Origin: Stenotrophomonas koreensis
GTDB lineage: Bacteria > Pseudomonadota > Gammaproteobacteria > Xanthomonadales > Xanthomonadaceae
Direction of reading: 5' to 3'
DNA length: 64,000 nucleotides
NCBI RefSeq assembly: GCF_001431525.1
Contig: NZ_LDJH01000008.1
Coordinates: forward strand, 62,001-126,000
The notes below the pieces were generated by a model that was given only the letters and a program-made list of their open reading frames with translations, searched no databases and was not told the origin of the DNA. Positions within the stretch are counted from its first letter, which is position 1, and each line of letters starts with the position of its first letter. Positions 39,327 through 48,602 of the stretch are shown here, in pieces. A program made the translations under genes and the position numbers.

Positions 39327-39725
39327 ATGGCAAAGACTGTCAGTAAGGCTGCCCCCAAGAAGGCAGTGAAGAAAGCCGCAACCAAGGTTGCTGCAAAGCC
39401 GGCGCCCATCAAGCCGATCAAGGAAGCCCTGACCAAGTCCGGTCTGGTGGCACACCTGGCTGAAGCCTCCGGTGTTGCCGCCAAGGAGGTCCGCAACGTG
39501 CTGGCCGCCCTGGAAGCCACCGTTACCGCCTCGGTGCACAAGAAGGGGGCTGGCAGCTTCACCCTGCCGGGCCTGATGAAGATCACCACCGTGCATGTGC
39601 CGGCCAAGCCCAAGCGCAAGGGCATCAACCCGTTCACCAAGGAAGAAACCGTCTTTGCCGCCAAGCCGGCCAGCACCAAGATCAAGGTGCGCCCGCTGAA
39701 GAAGCTCAAGGACGCGGCCCTCTGA
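39327..39725 (+). CDS. HU family DNA-binding protein with Lys/Ala-rich N-terminal tail
   Basis: A 132-residue protein. The first ~30 residues are a histone-H1-like tail of K, A and P (AAPKKAVKKAATKVAAKP), followed by an HU/IHF-type fold: KEALTKSGLVAHLAEASGV, then the beta-arm region with GAGSFTLPGLMKI and PKRKGINPFTKEE. The tail is absent from ordinary HU and should add non-specific DNA or RNA contact. The ATG at 39327 is the only start that places the tail cleanly; it is followed by a good terminator. Confidence 0.9.
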   Translation: MAKTVSKAAPKKAVKKAATKVAAKPAPIKPIKEALTKSGLVAHLAEASGVAAKEVRNVLAALEATVTASVHKKGAGSFTLPGLMKITTVHVPAKPKRKGINPFTKEETVFAAKPASTKIKVRPLKKLKDAAL

Positions 39726-39747
39726 TTTTCAATCAGGCTGCCAACGA

Positions 39748-39775
39748 ACGGGACGCCACATCGCGTCCCGTTTTT
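39748..39775 (+). terminator. Rho-independent terminator of the HU-like gene
   Basis: ACGGGACG and CGTCCCGT around an eight-base loop, followed by five T. Confidence 0.85.
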
Positions 39776-39878
39776 CATGCGCGCAGCTAAACCGCGCCTG
39801 CCTGCGCCTTGCCACGGCATTGCCATCAGCGCCGCCAAGCCGCCAGGATGTGTTCCCACCCGCCTGCTCTCCCCCGCC

Positions 39879-40421
39879 ATGCGCCTGACCACCACACTTT
39901 GCTGCAGCCTGCTGACCACCCTGCTGTGGATCCCCCCCGGGCAGGCGATGCCGCAACGGCATGGCGATGGCTTCAGCGTCGGTGTCGAACAGATCACCCC
40001 GCACCTGCAGCAACAGTTTCCGTGGCAGTACGAGCTGATGCCCGGCGTGGTCAGCGTGGAGTTCCGCCAGCCGCAACTGCAGCTGCGCGATGCGCAGGCA
40101 CAGCTGGCGGTGGATATCAGCATCACCACACTGGGCCAGCGCACCGATCTTGGCCGCGCACAGGTGGCCAGCGGCCTGCGTTTTGATCCGCTGCAGGCAG
40201 CGGTGTACCTGCAGCAGCCGCGCCTGCTGGGCTTTACCCAGGCCGATGGCCGCGCCGTGCCGATCGATGCGCAGACGGCCGGCATGGTCAACGAGGTCCT
40301 GGCCAGCTACGCCAACCAGCAGCCGGTCTACCAGCTGCCACCGGCGTATGCGGCGTTGGCCGGTGCGGTGCAGTCGCTGCAGATCGAGGACGGCCGCCTG
40401 CGCGTGCGCATCGCACGCTGA
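39879..40421 (+). CDS. DUF1439 family exported protein
   Basis: A 180-residue protein with an N-terminal signal segment (about 1-24) and a DUF1439 (YceB-like) body, a TULIP-like beta-rich fold often tied to the outer membrane. In other species members are lipoproteins, but here no clear lipobox cysteine is seen, so it may be soluble in the periplasm. Function unproven; lipid binding is plausible. The ATG at 39879 was chosen because it opens on the signal segment. It is convergent with the SET-domain gene. Confidence 0.75.
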   Translation: MRLTTTLCCSLLTTLLWIPPGQAMPQRHGDGFSVGVEQITPHLQQQFPWQYELMPGVVSVEFRQPQLQLRDAQAQLAVDISITTLGQRTDLGRAQVASGLRFDPLQAAVYLQQPRLLGFTQADGRAVPIDAQTAGMVNEVLASYANQQPVYQLPPAYAALAGAVQSLQIEDGRLRVRIAR

Positions 40422-40443
40422 GCCGGACCCTGGTACTGGCGAG

Positions 40444-40911
40444 TCAACGCTTGGGCTGGAGCAGGGTGCCGCTGCAGCCGGCAGCACCGCAGTGACAGGC
40501 CCAGATCTTCTTCAGTCGCGGGGTGTGCCGTTCGGCCAGGCGGATGCCGTAGTTGTAGGTCAGCTCCTCGCCGACGGCGATATCGCGCAGCGCCTCGATC
40601 ACCACCTTGTCGCGGCGGCGGTCACCGCCATCGTGCTCGACAATCAGCGCCTCGCAGTTGGGCGCGCAGCTGTGGTTGATCCAGCGCGCGACATTGCCCC
40701 GACGGGTGCCATCAATCACCCACTCGTCGTTGAGGGTGAACAGGAAGGTGTGGCCACTTTCGACATCGCCGGCCTCGCCGGCATCGACCTCGGCATGGCT
40801 GCGCAGCTCACCGGTGTATTGGATGATGCGTTCGCCCTTGGCGATGGCCGCCACCGCGAACACGCCGTTGCCATGGATGCTGGATTTGCGCCGCCGGATT
40901 TTCAGGGCCAT
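40444..40911 (-). CDS. SET-domain protein lysine methyltransferase
   Basis: A compact 155-residue SET protein. The SAM and substrate motifs are clear: GNGVFA (14-19), RWINHSCAPNC (76-86) and EELTYNYG (115-122). It ends with a post-SET zinc-type cluster CHCGAAGC (139-146). All catalytic parts are present, so it should methylate a lysine, perhaps on a cytoplasmic or DNA-binding protein. The ATG at 40911 gives the family start MALKIRRRKSS. A longer upstream frame has a signal-like stretch but is unlikely. The gene is divergent from the suf operon. Confidence 0.9.
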   Translation of the reverse strand: MALKIRRRKSSIHGNGVFAVAAIAKGERIIQYTGELRSHAEVDAGEAGDVESGHTFLFTLNDEWVIDGTRRGNVARWINHSCAPNCEALIVEHDGGDRRRDKVVIEALRDIAVGEELTYNYGIRLAERHTPRLKKIWACHCGAAGCSGTLLQPKR

Positions 40912-41141
40912 GAAGTCTGCCGATTGGTTGAGCCAGTGGTTGATTCTGCGCGATCCCCGGGGCCACGCCCAGCCCTGCCTCTGGCAGCAGCCGGCAAGCA
41001 CTGCCACCGCCATGCCGAGCCAAGCGCCAGACCAGCACCGGCACATTCACCGTCGGCTGAATCCTGCGCTGTCATCCGGCTTGGAGGGTCGGGGCAAAAA
41101 GCGTACAATTTCAGTCCCCTTTGAACGTCCTGTGATCGGCA

Positions 41142-41591
41142 ATGCTGCGCGTCACCAAGCTCACCGACTACGCCACCGTTGTGCTGACCGTGCTTGCCGC
41201 ACGGCCGGAGCAGGTGCTCAGCGCCACCGAGCTGGCAGAAGCGGCCGGCCTGGAAGCCACCACCGTGGCCAAGCTGCTCAAGCCGCTGGCGCAGGCCGGG
41301 CTGGTGATTGGACTGCGCGGTGTCAATGGCGGCTACCGGCTGGCCCGCAGTGCCGATGCGATCACCCTGATCGAGGTCGTGCAGGCCATGGAAGGTCCGC
41401 TGGCCATCACCGAGTGCAGCCAGGACCACAGCAACTGCGGCATCGCCCACCAGTGCGGCGTGCGCACCCAGTGGCGCCTGATCAACGACGTGCTGGCCGA
41501 TGCCCTGCGCAGCGTGAGCCTGGCGCAGATGCTCCCCCCCGTTTCCGACAACCCGGGCAAGCGTTCGATCAACGCCGCCCTGGTTTCCTGA
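41142..41591 (+). CDS. Rrf2-family regulator of the SUF operon
   Basis: A 149-residue IscR-like winged-helix repressor. The DNA-binding part (MLRVTKLTDYATVVLTVLA, then GLRGVNGGYRLAR) is typical. Three cysteines C92, C99 and C105 (ECSQDHSNC and HQC) match the IscR cluster-ligand positions, so it probably senses Fe-S status with a bound [2Fe-2S] cluster. It is the first gene of the suf block, 24 bp before sufB, and likely autoregulates the operon. A -10-like TACAAT lies at about 41103-41108. Confidence 0.92.
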   Translation: MLRVTKLTDYATVVLTVLAARPEQVLSATELAEAAGLEATTVAKLLKPLAQAGLVIGLRGVNGGYRLARSADAITLIEVVQAMEGPLAITECSQDHSNCGIAHQCGVRTQWRLINDVLADALRSVSLAQMLPPVSDNPGKRSINAALVS

Positions 41592-41615
41592 TATCCCCTG
41601 CAAGCAGGCAGCCCG

Positions 41616-43091
<1,476 letters not shown>

Positions 43092-43159
43092 GCCTGCGCT
43101 CGCTCCCCCTTCCCCCTGCCCCTTATCCGGCGGTGAGCACCGCCACACGGAAAAACATC

Positions 43160-43924
43160 ATGTTGAAGATCGACAACCTGCACGCCGGCATCGCCGGCAA
43201 GGAAATCCTCAAGGGCCTCTCGCTGGAAGTGAAGCCGGGCGAGGTGCACGCCATCATGGGCCCCAATGGCGCCGGCAAATCCACCCTGGGCAACGTGCTG
43301 GCCGGTCGCGATGGCTATGAGGTCACTGAAGGCACGGTGCAGTTCGACGATATCGCCCTGCTCGAGCTGGAGCCGGAAGAACGCGCCGCCGCCGGCCTGT
43401 TCCTGGCCTTCCAGTACCCGGTGGAAATTGCCGGGGTCAACAACACCTATTTCCTGCGCGCCGCGCTCAATGCCCAGCGCAAGGCGCGCGGCCAGGACGA
43501 GCTGGACTCGATGCAGTTCCTCAAGCTGGTGCGGCAGAAGCTGGCCGTGCTGCACCTGAAGGACGAGCTGCTGCACCGCGGGGTCAATGAAGGCTTCTCC
43601 GGTGGCGAGAAGAAGCGCAACGAGATCTTCCAGCTGGCCGTGCTCGAGCCCAAGCTGGCCATCCTGGACGAAACCGATTCCGGCCTGGACATCGATGCGC
43701 TGAAAAGCGTGGCCGACGGCGTCAATGCGCTGCGCAGCCCGGAGCGCTCGTTCGTGGTGATCACCCACTACCAGCGCCTGCTGGACTACATCAAGCCGGA
43801 CGTGGTGCACGTGCTGGCCGAGGGCCGCATCGTCAAGAGCGGCGGCCCGGAGCTGGCCCTGGAGCTGGAAGCCCACGGCTATGACTTCCTGAAGGACCGC
43901 GTCGTGCGCGAGGCCGCCCAGTAA
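43160..43924 (+). CDS. sufC: Fe-S cluster assembly ATPase SufC
   Basis: A 254-residue cytoplasmic ABC-type ATPase that drives the SufBCD scaffold. Walker A is GPNGAGKST (34-42), the signature is GFSGGEKKRNE and Walker B ends LAILDETDSGLD. I use ATG 43160 (MLKIDNLHAG), the normal family start; an earlier GTG at 43133 adds nine residues. The stop overlaps the sufD start (TAATG). Confidence 0.96.
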   Translation: MLKIDNLHAGIAGKEILKGLSLEVKPGEVHAIMGPNGAGKSTLGNVLAGRDGYEVTEGTVQFDDIALLELEPEERAAAGLFLAFQYPVEIAGVNNTYFLRAALNAQRKARGQDELDSMQFLKLVRQKLAVLHLKDELLHRGVNEGFSGGEKKRNEIFQLAVLEPKLAILDETDSGLDIDALKSVADGVNALRSPERSFVVITHYQRLLDYIKPDVVHVLAEGRIVKSGGPELALELEAHGYDFLKDRVVREAAQ

Positions 43925-45186
43925 TGACCGCCCTGCTCACTTCCCTGGCCGAAGGCTTCAACGGCAGCGCCGCGCGCCGCGCCGAGCTCGACGCCGCACT
44001 GGAGGCCGGGCTGCCGGCCGCACGCAACGAAGCGTGGAAATACACCCCGCTCAAGGCGCTGGAGCGCCGTAGTTTCCAGCCGGCTCCCGGCGTGGCCAGC
44101 CTGGCTGACCACGGCCTGATTGCGCATATCCCGGCCCCGCGCCTGGTGCTGGTCGATGGCCGTCTCGACCCGGCCGCTTCGGACCTGGCCGAGCTGGAGG
44201 CCGGGGTCAGCGTCCAGGCGCTGTCGCAGCTGCTGGCCAACGGCGATGACCAGGCCCGCTTCCTTGGCCGCCGTTATGACAAGGCCGAAGAAATCTTTGC
44301 GCGCCTGAACGGCGCACTGGCCGACGAAGGCGTGGTGGTCCGGCTGGAGGAAAACGCCCGTGCCCAGACCCCGCTGCATCTGGTCTTCATCGCCCAGGCC
44401 GAGCAGGCCGAACTGGCCTGGCACCTGCGCCACTTCATCGAACTGCGCGCCGGCACCCGCCTGCAGCTGGTCGAACATCATCTGCAGCAGGGCACTGCCA
44501 GGCACCTGGTCAACAGCGTGGCGCATGTCCACCTGGCCGCTGGCGCCACCCTGGAACATGCCCGCGTGCAGGCCCAGGGCGATGGCCTGACCAGCTTCCT
44601 GCGTACCGATGCGGTGCTGGCACGCGATGCGCGCTACCACCGCGTCGACCTGGAGCTGGGCGCCGCCCTGAGCCGGCATGAACTCAACGCCAGGCTGGAA
44701 GGCAACAACGCCGGGCTGAGCGCCAACGGCGTGCTGCTGGGCAGTGGTCGCCGCCATATCGATACCCGCCTGGGGATCGAGCACATCGCCCGTGACACCG
44801 CCTGCGAGCTGCTCTGGCGCGGCGTCGGTGCCGAACGTTCGAAGGTGGTCTTCCATGGCGGCATCAACATCCGTGCCGGCGCCGATGGCACCAATGCCAA
44901 CCTGTCCAACAAGAACCTGCTGCTGTCGGCCAATGCCGAAATCGACACCCAGCCGGTGCTGGTGATCGATGCCGATGAAGTACAGGCCGCCCACGGCGCC
45001 ACCGTTGGCCAGATCGACCAGAACGCGCTGTTCTACCTGCGCTCGCGTGGCATCCCGGCGGCATCCGCCCAGGCCATGCTGTCGGCGGCGTTCTGCAGCG
45101 AACCGCTGGCGGCCGTGAACGAGCAGCTGCGCGCGGCACTTGCCGGTTACCTGCGCAGCGCGCTGGAAAAGGCGGGCATGGCATGA
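43924..45186 (+). CDS. sufD: Fe-S cluster assembly protein SufD
   Basis: A 420-residue partner of SufB and SufC, needed for iron loading. The C-terminal beta-helix contains NLSNKNLLLSANAEIDTQPVL and ALFYLRSRGIPAASAQAML, the SufD equivalent of the SufB ending. Start and stop overlap both neighbours by 1-4 bases (TAATG with sufC, ATGA with sufS), so the four suf genes are translationally coupled. Confidence 0.95.
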   Translation: MTALLTSLAEGFNGSAARRAELDAALEAGLPAARNEAWKYTPLKALERRSFQPAPGVASLADHGLIAHIPAPRLVLVDGRLDPAASDLAELEAGVSVQALSQLLANGDDQARFLGRRYDKAEEIFARLNGALADEGVVVRLEENARAQTPLHLVFIAQAEQAELAWHLRHFIELRAGTRLQLVEHHLQQGTARHLVNSVAHVHLAAGATLEHARVQAQGDGLTSFLRTDAVLARDARYHRVDLELGAALSRHELNARLEGNNAGLSANGVLLGSGRRHIDTRLGIEHIARDTACELLWRGVGAERSKVVFHGGINIRAGADGTNANLSNKNLLLSANAEIDTQPVLVIDADEVQAAHGATVGQIDQNALFYLRSRGIPAASAQAMLSAAFCSEPLAAVNEQLRAALAGYLRSALEKAGMA

Positions 45187-46403
45187 GTGCGATTGACTGG
45201 GCCAAGGTGCGCGATGATTTCCCGCTGCTGCGCCGGCAGGTGCATGGCAAGCCGCTGGTCTATTTCGACAACGCCAACACCGCGCAGAAGCCGGCAGTGG
45301 TGATCGATGCGGTGGATGATTTCTACCGCCGCTACAACGCCAATGTCAGCCGCGCGGTGCACGCGCTGGGCAGCGAAGCCACCGACGCCTACGAGGCCGC
45401 GCGCAGCACCCTGGCACGGCTGATCAACGCACGCAGCAACGAGCTGGTGCTGTGCAGCGGCACCACCTTCGCGATCAACCTGGTGGCCTACAGCTGGGCG
45501 CTGCCGCGGCTTGCACCCGGCGATGTCATCGTGGTCTCGCGGATGGAGCACCATGCCAACATCGTGCCCTGGCAGCTGATTGCCGAGCGCACCGGCGCAC
45601 AGATCCGGGTGGCCGAGCTGCTGCCCGATGGCTCGCTGGACCTGGACGCGCTGGACAAGGCGCTGGATGGCGCGGTCAAGCTGCTGGCCATTGCCCATGT
45701 CTCCAACGTGCTGGGCACCATCAACCCGGTACGCGAGATCTGCAGGATGGCGCGCAAGCGCGGCATCATCAGCGTGGTCGACGGCTCCCAGGCCGTGCCG
45801 CACATGCCGGTGGATGTGGCCGCGATCGGCTGTGATTTCTATGCCTTCACCGGGCACAAGGTCTGTGGCCCGACCGGCACCGGCGCGCTGTGGGCGCGCC
45901 GCGAACACCTGCAGGCGATGCCGCCGTTCCTGGGCGGTGGCGAAATGATCAAGGAAGTGTCCTTTGAGGGCACCACCTTCAACGATGCGCCATACAAGTT
46001 TGAAGCCGGTACGCCCAATATTGCCGGCTTCATCGGCCTGGGCGCGGCCGCCGATTACCTAACCACGCTTGGCCTGGACCAGGTGCAGGCACGCGAGGCC
46101 GAACTGCTGGCCCACTTCAGCGAAGAGCTGTCAAAAGTGGATGGCCTGCGCCTGATCGGCACCGCGCCGGACAAGGCGGCGGTGGTCAGCTTCCTGATCG
46201 ACGGCGCCCATGCCCACGACCTGGCCACCCTGCTCGACCTGGAAGGGGTGGCGGTGCGCTCGGGCCAGCATTGCGCCCACCCGCTGCTGCAGTTCTATGG
46301 GGTGGCGGCCACCTGCCGCGCCTCGCTGGCGTTCTACAACACCCATGAGGAAATCGAAGCCTTCATGGCTGCACTGACCAAGGTGCGTCGCCTGCTGGGC
46401 TGA
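45183..46403 (+). CDS. sufS: Cysteine desulfurase SufS
   Basis: A 406-residue PLP enzyme (group II desulfurase) that takes sulphur from cysteine for cluster assembly. The PLP lysine is in FYAFTGHKVCGPTG (about 225) and the persulphide cysteine in RSGQHCAHP (about 364). Its usual partner SufE or SufU is not in this window, so sulphur transfer needs a gene encoded elsewhere. It ends the core suf operon. Confidence 0.96.
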   Translation: MSAIDWAKVRDDFPLLRRQVHGKPLVYFDNANTAQKPAVVIDAVDDFYRRYNANVSRAVHALGSEATDAYEAARSTLARLINARSNELVLCSGTTFAINLVAYSWALPRLAPGDVIVVSRMEHHANIVPWQLIAERTGAQIRVAELLPDGSLDLDALDKALDGAVKLLAIAHVSNVLGTINPVREICRMARKRGIISVVDGSQAVPHMPVDVAAIGCDFYAFTGHKVCGPTGTGALWARREHLQAMPPFLGGGEMIKEVSFEGTTFNDAPYKFEAGTPNIAGFIGLGAAADYLTTLGLDQVQAREAELLAHFSEELSKVDGLRLIGTAPDKAAVVSFLIDGAHAHDLATLLDLEGVAVRSGQHCAHPLLQFYGVAATCRASLAFYNTHEEIEAFMAALTKVRRLLG

Positions 46404-46421
46404 GCCGGCCCATGACACCGG

Positions 46422-46838
46422 TCAGTCAAACTGTCCGGCGTCATGCAGCAGTGCGTCACCAGAGCTGTCTGGCACGACCTGCAAATTATCCAGATCCATC
46501 AAAACGGGATAAAAACCGGCGAGCACCAGGATACCCAGCAGAAGCAGACACCCCCGCTTCTGCTGGAAAACCAGCCAGCGCTCCCGATAGAACCACTGCA
46601 CCAGCGTCAGCAGGGCCACCGCAACGACCAGCAAGGTCAACGGGCGGTACACAATGCCCAGCAACTGCGCGCCAAAGGCAAGCATCGTCCCTTCTACAGC
46701 CAGCACCTGGGTCAGCAGGAAGGCCCCGCCAACCACAATCCATACCACCGTCATGACGATCAGGCGCCAAGCCACCAGGCCTGTCCACTTGCGCTGCTCC
46801 ACTGACTCCCCACTCAGCGGTTCTTGCTGCTTTTCCAC
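46422..46838 (-). CDS. Small membrane protein of unknown function
   Basis: A 138-residue protein with three hydrophobic helices (about 22-42, 50-80 and 95-115) and a charged N-terminus; the middle stretch may be two helices. No family recognised. I place the start at GTG 46838, which has AGGGGA upstream. Longer starts up to 46883 are possible. It lies on the opposite strand between sufS and the downstream GNAT gene, so it interrupts the suf-linked block, and its base composition is slightly lower in GC than its neighbours. Confidence 0.65.
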   Translation of the reverse strand: MEKQQEPLSGESVEQRKWTGLVAWRLIVMTVVWIVVGGAFLLTQVLAVEGTMLAFGAQLLGIVYRPLTLLVVAVALLTLVQWFYRERWLVFQQKRGCLLLLGILVLAGFYPVLMDLDNLQVVPDSSGDALLHDAGQFD

Positions 46839-46975
46839 GTTTTCCCCTGTCGTTTGCGCTTGCTGCACATGTTGCCATGACAACCACTACCTCTGGCCTG
46901 CCCCAACCAATGTCCTGCGCACGTCGCTGCGCATTCGGGGATACTTGATACGACCAGACCGCTGCATCATTTGTC

Positions 46976-47518
46976 ATGACTTCCATACCCTTGCTGTTCC
47001 GCACGGCCACCGCCGCCGACATTCCGGCCCTGATCAACCTGGTCACCGCGGCCTACCGCGGCCAGGCCAGCCGCGCCGGCTGGACCACCGAGGCCGATAT
47101 TCTTGAGGGTCAGCGCATTGATGCCGCCGGCCTGGAGGCCGACATCGCACGCGAGCGCAGTGTGATCCTGCTGGCCGAGGTCGATGGCGTGCTGCGCGGC
47201 TGCTGCCATCTGGCCGATGAGGATGGCCATGGTTACTTCGGCATGTTCGCGGTGGACCCGCAGCAACAGGGCAGCGGCCTGGGCAAACAGCTGATGGCGC
47301 AGGCCGAGCGTTACGTCCAGCAGCACTGGGGGCGTACCACGATGCAGATGACGGTGATCGACTGCCGCAGCGAACTGATCGCCTTCTACCAGCGCCGGGG
47401 TTACGTGCGTACCGGCATCACCAAGCCATTCCCGTATGGCGATGAACGCTTCGGCCTGCCCAAGCGCGATGACCTGCGTTTTGAAATCCTGCAAAAGACT
47501 CTGGAGCCACAGGCATGA
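46976..47518 (+). CDS. GNAT family N-acetyltransferase
   Basis: A 180-residue GNAT enzyme. The acetyl-CoA loop is VDPQQQGSGLGKQLMAQAE and the late FYQRRGYVRTG segment is typical. Acceptor unknown. The stop overlaps the start of the Rieske protein gene (ATGA), so they are co-translated. Its position after the suf genes suggests a distal role in the same operon context, although a gene on the opposite strand lies between. Confidence 0.88.
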   Translation: MTSIPLLFRTATAADIPALINLVTAAYRGQASRAGWTTEADILEGQRIDAAGLEADIARERSVILLAEVDGVLRGCCHLADEDGHGYFGMFAVDPQQQGSGLGKQLMAQAERYVQQHWGRTTMQMTVIDCRSELIAFYQRRGYVRTGITKPFPYGDERFGLPKRDDLRFEILQKTLEPQA

Positions 47519-47847
47519 GCCACTGGACCTTTATCTGCGCCAGCAGTGAACTGCTGCCCGGTGAAATGCGCACCGGTTTTGATGAGATCACCGAAGCCCC
47601 GATCGTGGTGTTCAACCTGGACGGCGAACTGTACGCGCTGGAAGACCAGTGCACCCACGAGGATTTCGAGCTGTCGGCTGGTGTCTTCAATGCCGATGAG
47701 GGCAGCGTGGAGTGTGTGCTGCACGGTGCCCGGTTCGATGTCCGTGACGGCCGCGCCCTGTGCGCACCGGCCTACACCGCGGCCACCCGCTTTCCGGTCA
47801 AGCGCGAGAATGACGGCATCTGGGCGCGCGACGACCGCGAGGACTGA
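47515..47847 (+). CDS. Small Rieske [2Fe-2S] ferredoxin
   Basis: A 110-residue soluble Rieske protein. The cluster ligands are C46/H48 (QCTHEDF) and C67/H70 (CVLHGARFD), with normal spacing. It resembles the small ferredoxin partners of dioxygenases or NirD-like subunits, but no oxygenase is nearby. Coupling to the GNAT gene and location behind sufS suggest an Fe-S housekeeping or electron-transfer role. Confidence 0.92.
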   Translation: MSHWTFICASSELLPGEMRTGFDEITEAPIVVFNLDGELYALEDQCTHEDFELSAGVFNADEGSVECVLHGARFDVRDGRALCAPAYTAATRFPVKRENDGIWARDDRED

Positions 47848-48480
47848 TTCCCCGCGGCAGCATTGCCACTGCCGCACACAGCGGTGGCGCTGACGTGGCC
47901 CTGGCATTGTTCACTGCCCGCAGCGCCCTGCCCGGCGGTCGCCCCCCCCGCGGCATGGCTGCATGACTGCATGGCTGCACGGCCGCAGGATGGGCGGTGG
48001 AGTGGAGTGCCGATGGTCGCTGCAGGCCTGACCTGACCTGCCCCGGCGCCGCGCCGTATCACGCACTATCGGCAATGAGCCACAGACCCGCGCCCGCGAG
48101 TTGCCGCCGGCCGCTGCCTGCAACCGGCGCTGATGCGCAGACCGTCTGTACCTGTCTGGCCGGATCCCGGTCGGCAGCCGTTGGCACTGTCTGGAGTTGT
48201 GCGGACCTCAGGCAGTGGCTTCACCCGGCGGTCTCGACACCGGCCACAGCGTCGATCGACTGCCCCACTCTGACACCAGCAAGCCATTTCTACACGCGCC
48301 GGGTGCGCGCCTGTGCTGCGCTGGCGACGACGTACACATCGCCGCCACCTCTGCGCTGCGGCTGCCCGCGCCCCGGCGTCCCTGGCTCCTGCCTGACCCA
48401 AACCAGCGGCCAACGCCGTTCCACCCGGCCATTGCTCCCGCTACAGGTGAATCCATCGGCATGAGTTGATGAAAATCAAT
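47848..48480. other. Long non-coding gap before the iron-uptake locus
   Basis: About 630 bases in which I see no convincing gene; open frames on both strands lack ribosome sites and family-like sequence. Near 47953-47990 a GCATGGCTGCATGACTGCAT type near-repeat occurs. The right end becomes A+T-rich toward the Fur site and promoter of the TonB receptor. Confidence 0.5.
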
Positions 48481-48485
48481 TGCAG

Positions 48486-48504
48486 TTGCGAGTGATTCTC
48501 AATA
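48486..48504 (+). promoter_or_regulatory. Predicted Fur box before the TonB receptor gene
   Basis: TTGCGAGTGATTCTCAATA, about 100 bases before the receptor ATG, fits the alternating Fur-box pattern around a GATTCTCA core. A similar site precedes the PepSY operon. Confidence 0.6.
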
Positions 48505-48602
48505 ATATGGCGCCGTTGGGGATGGCGGCCTGTCCGTGGTCCCCGTTCATTTCGCGCCAGGCCAGCCCTCGCCAGCCTTCCGGCCTTACCGTCGAGAATC
48601 CG

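Noticed and set aside
47848-48480. Candidate genes in the gap before the TonB receptor
   Set aside because: Several frames of 80-150 codons occur on both strands, but they overlap each other, are low in plausible protein content and lack ribosome sites.
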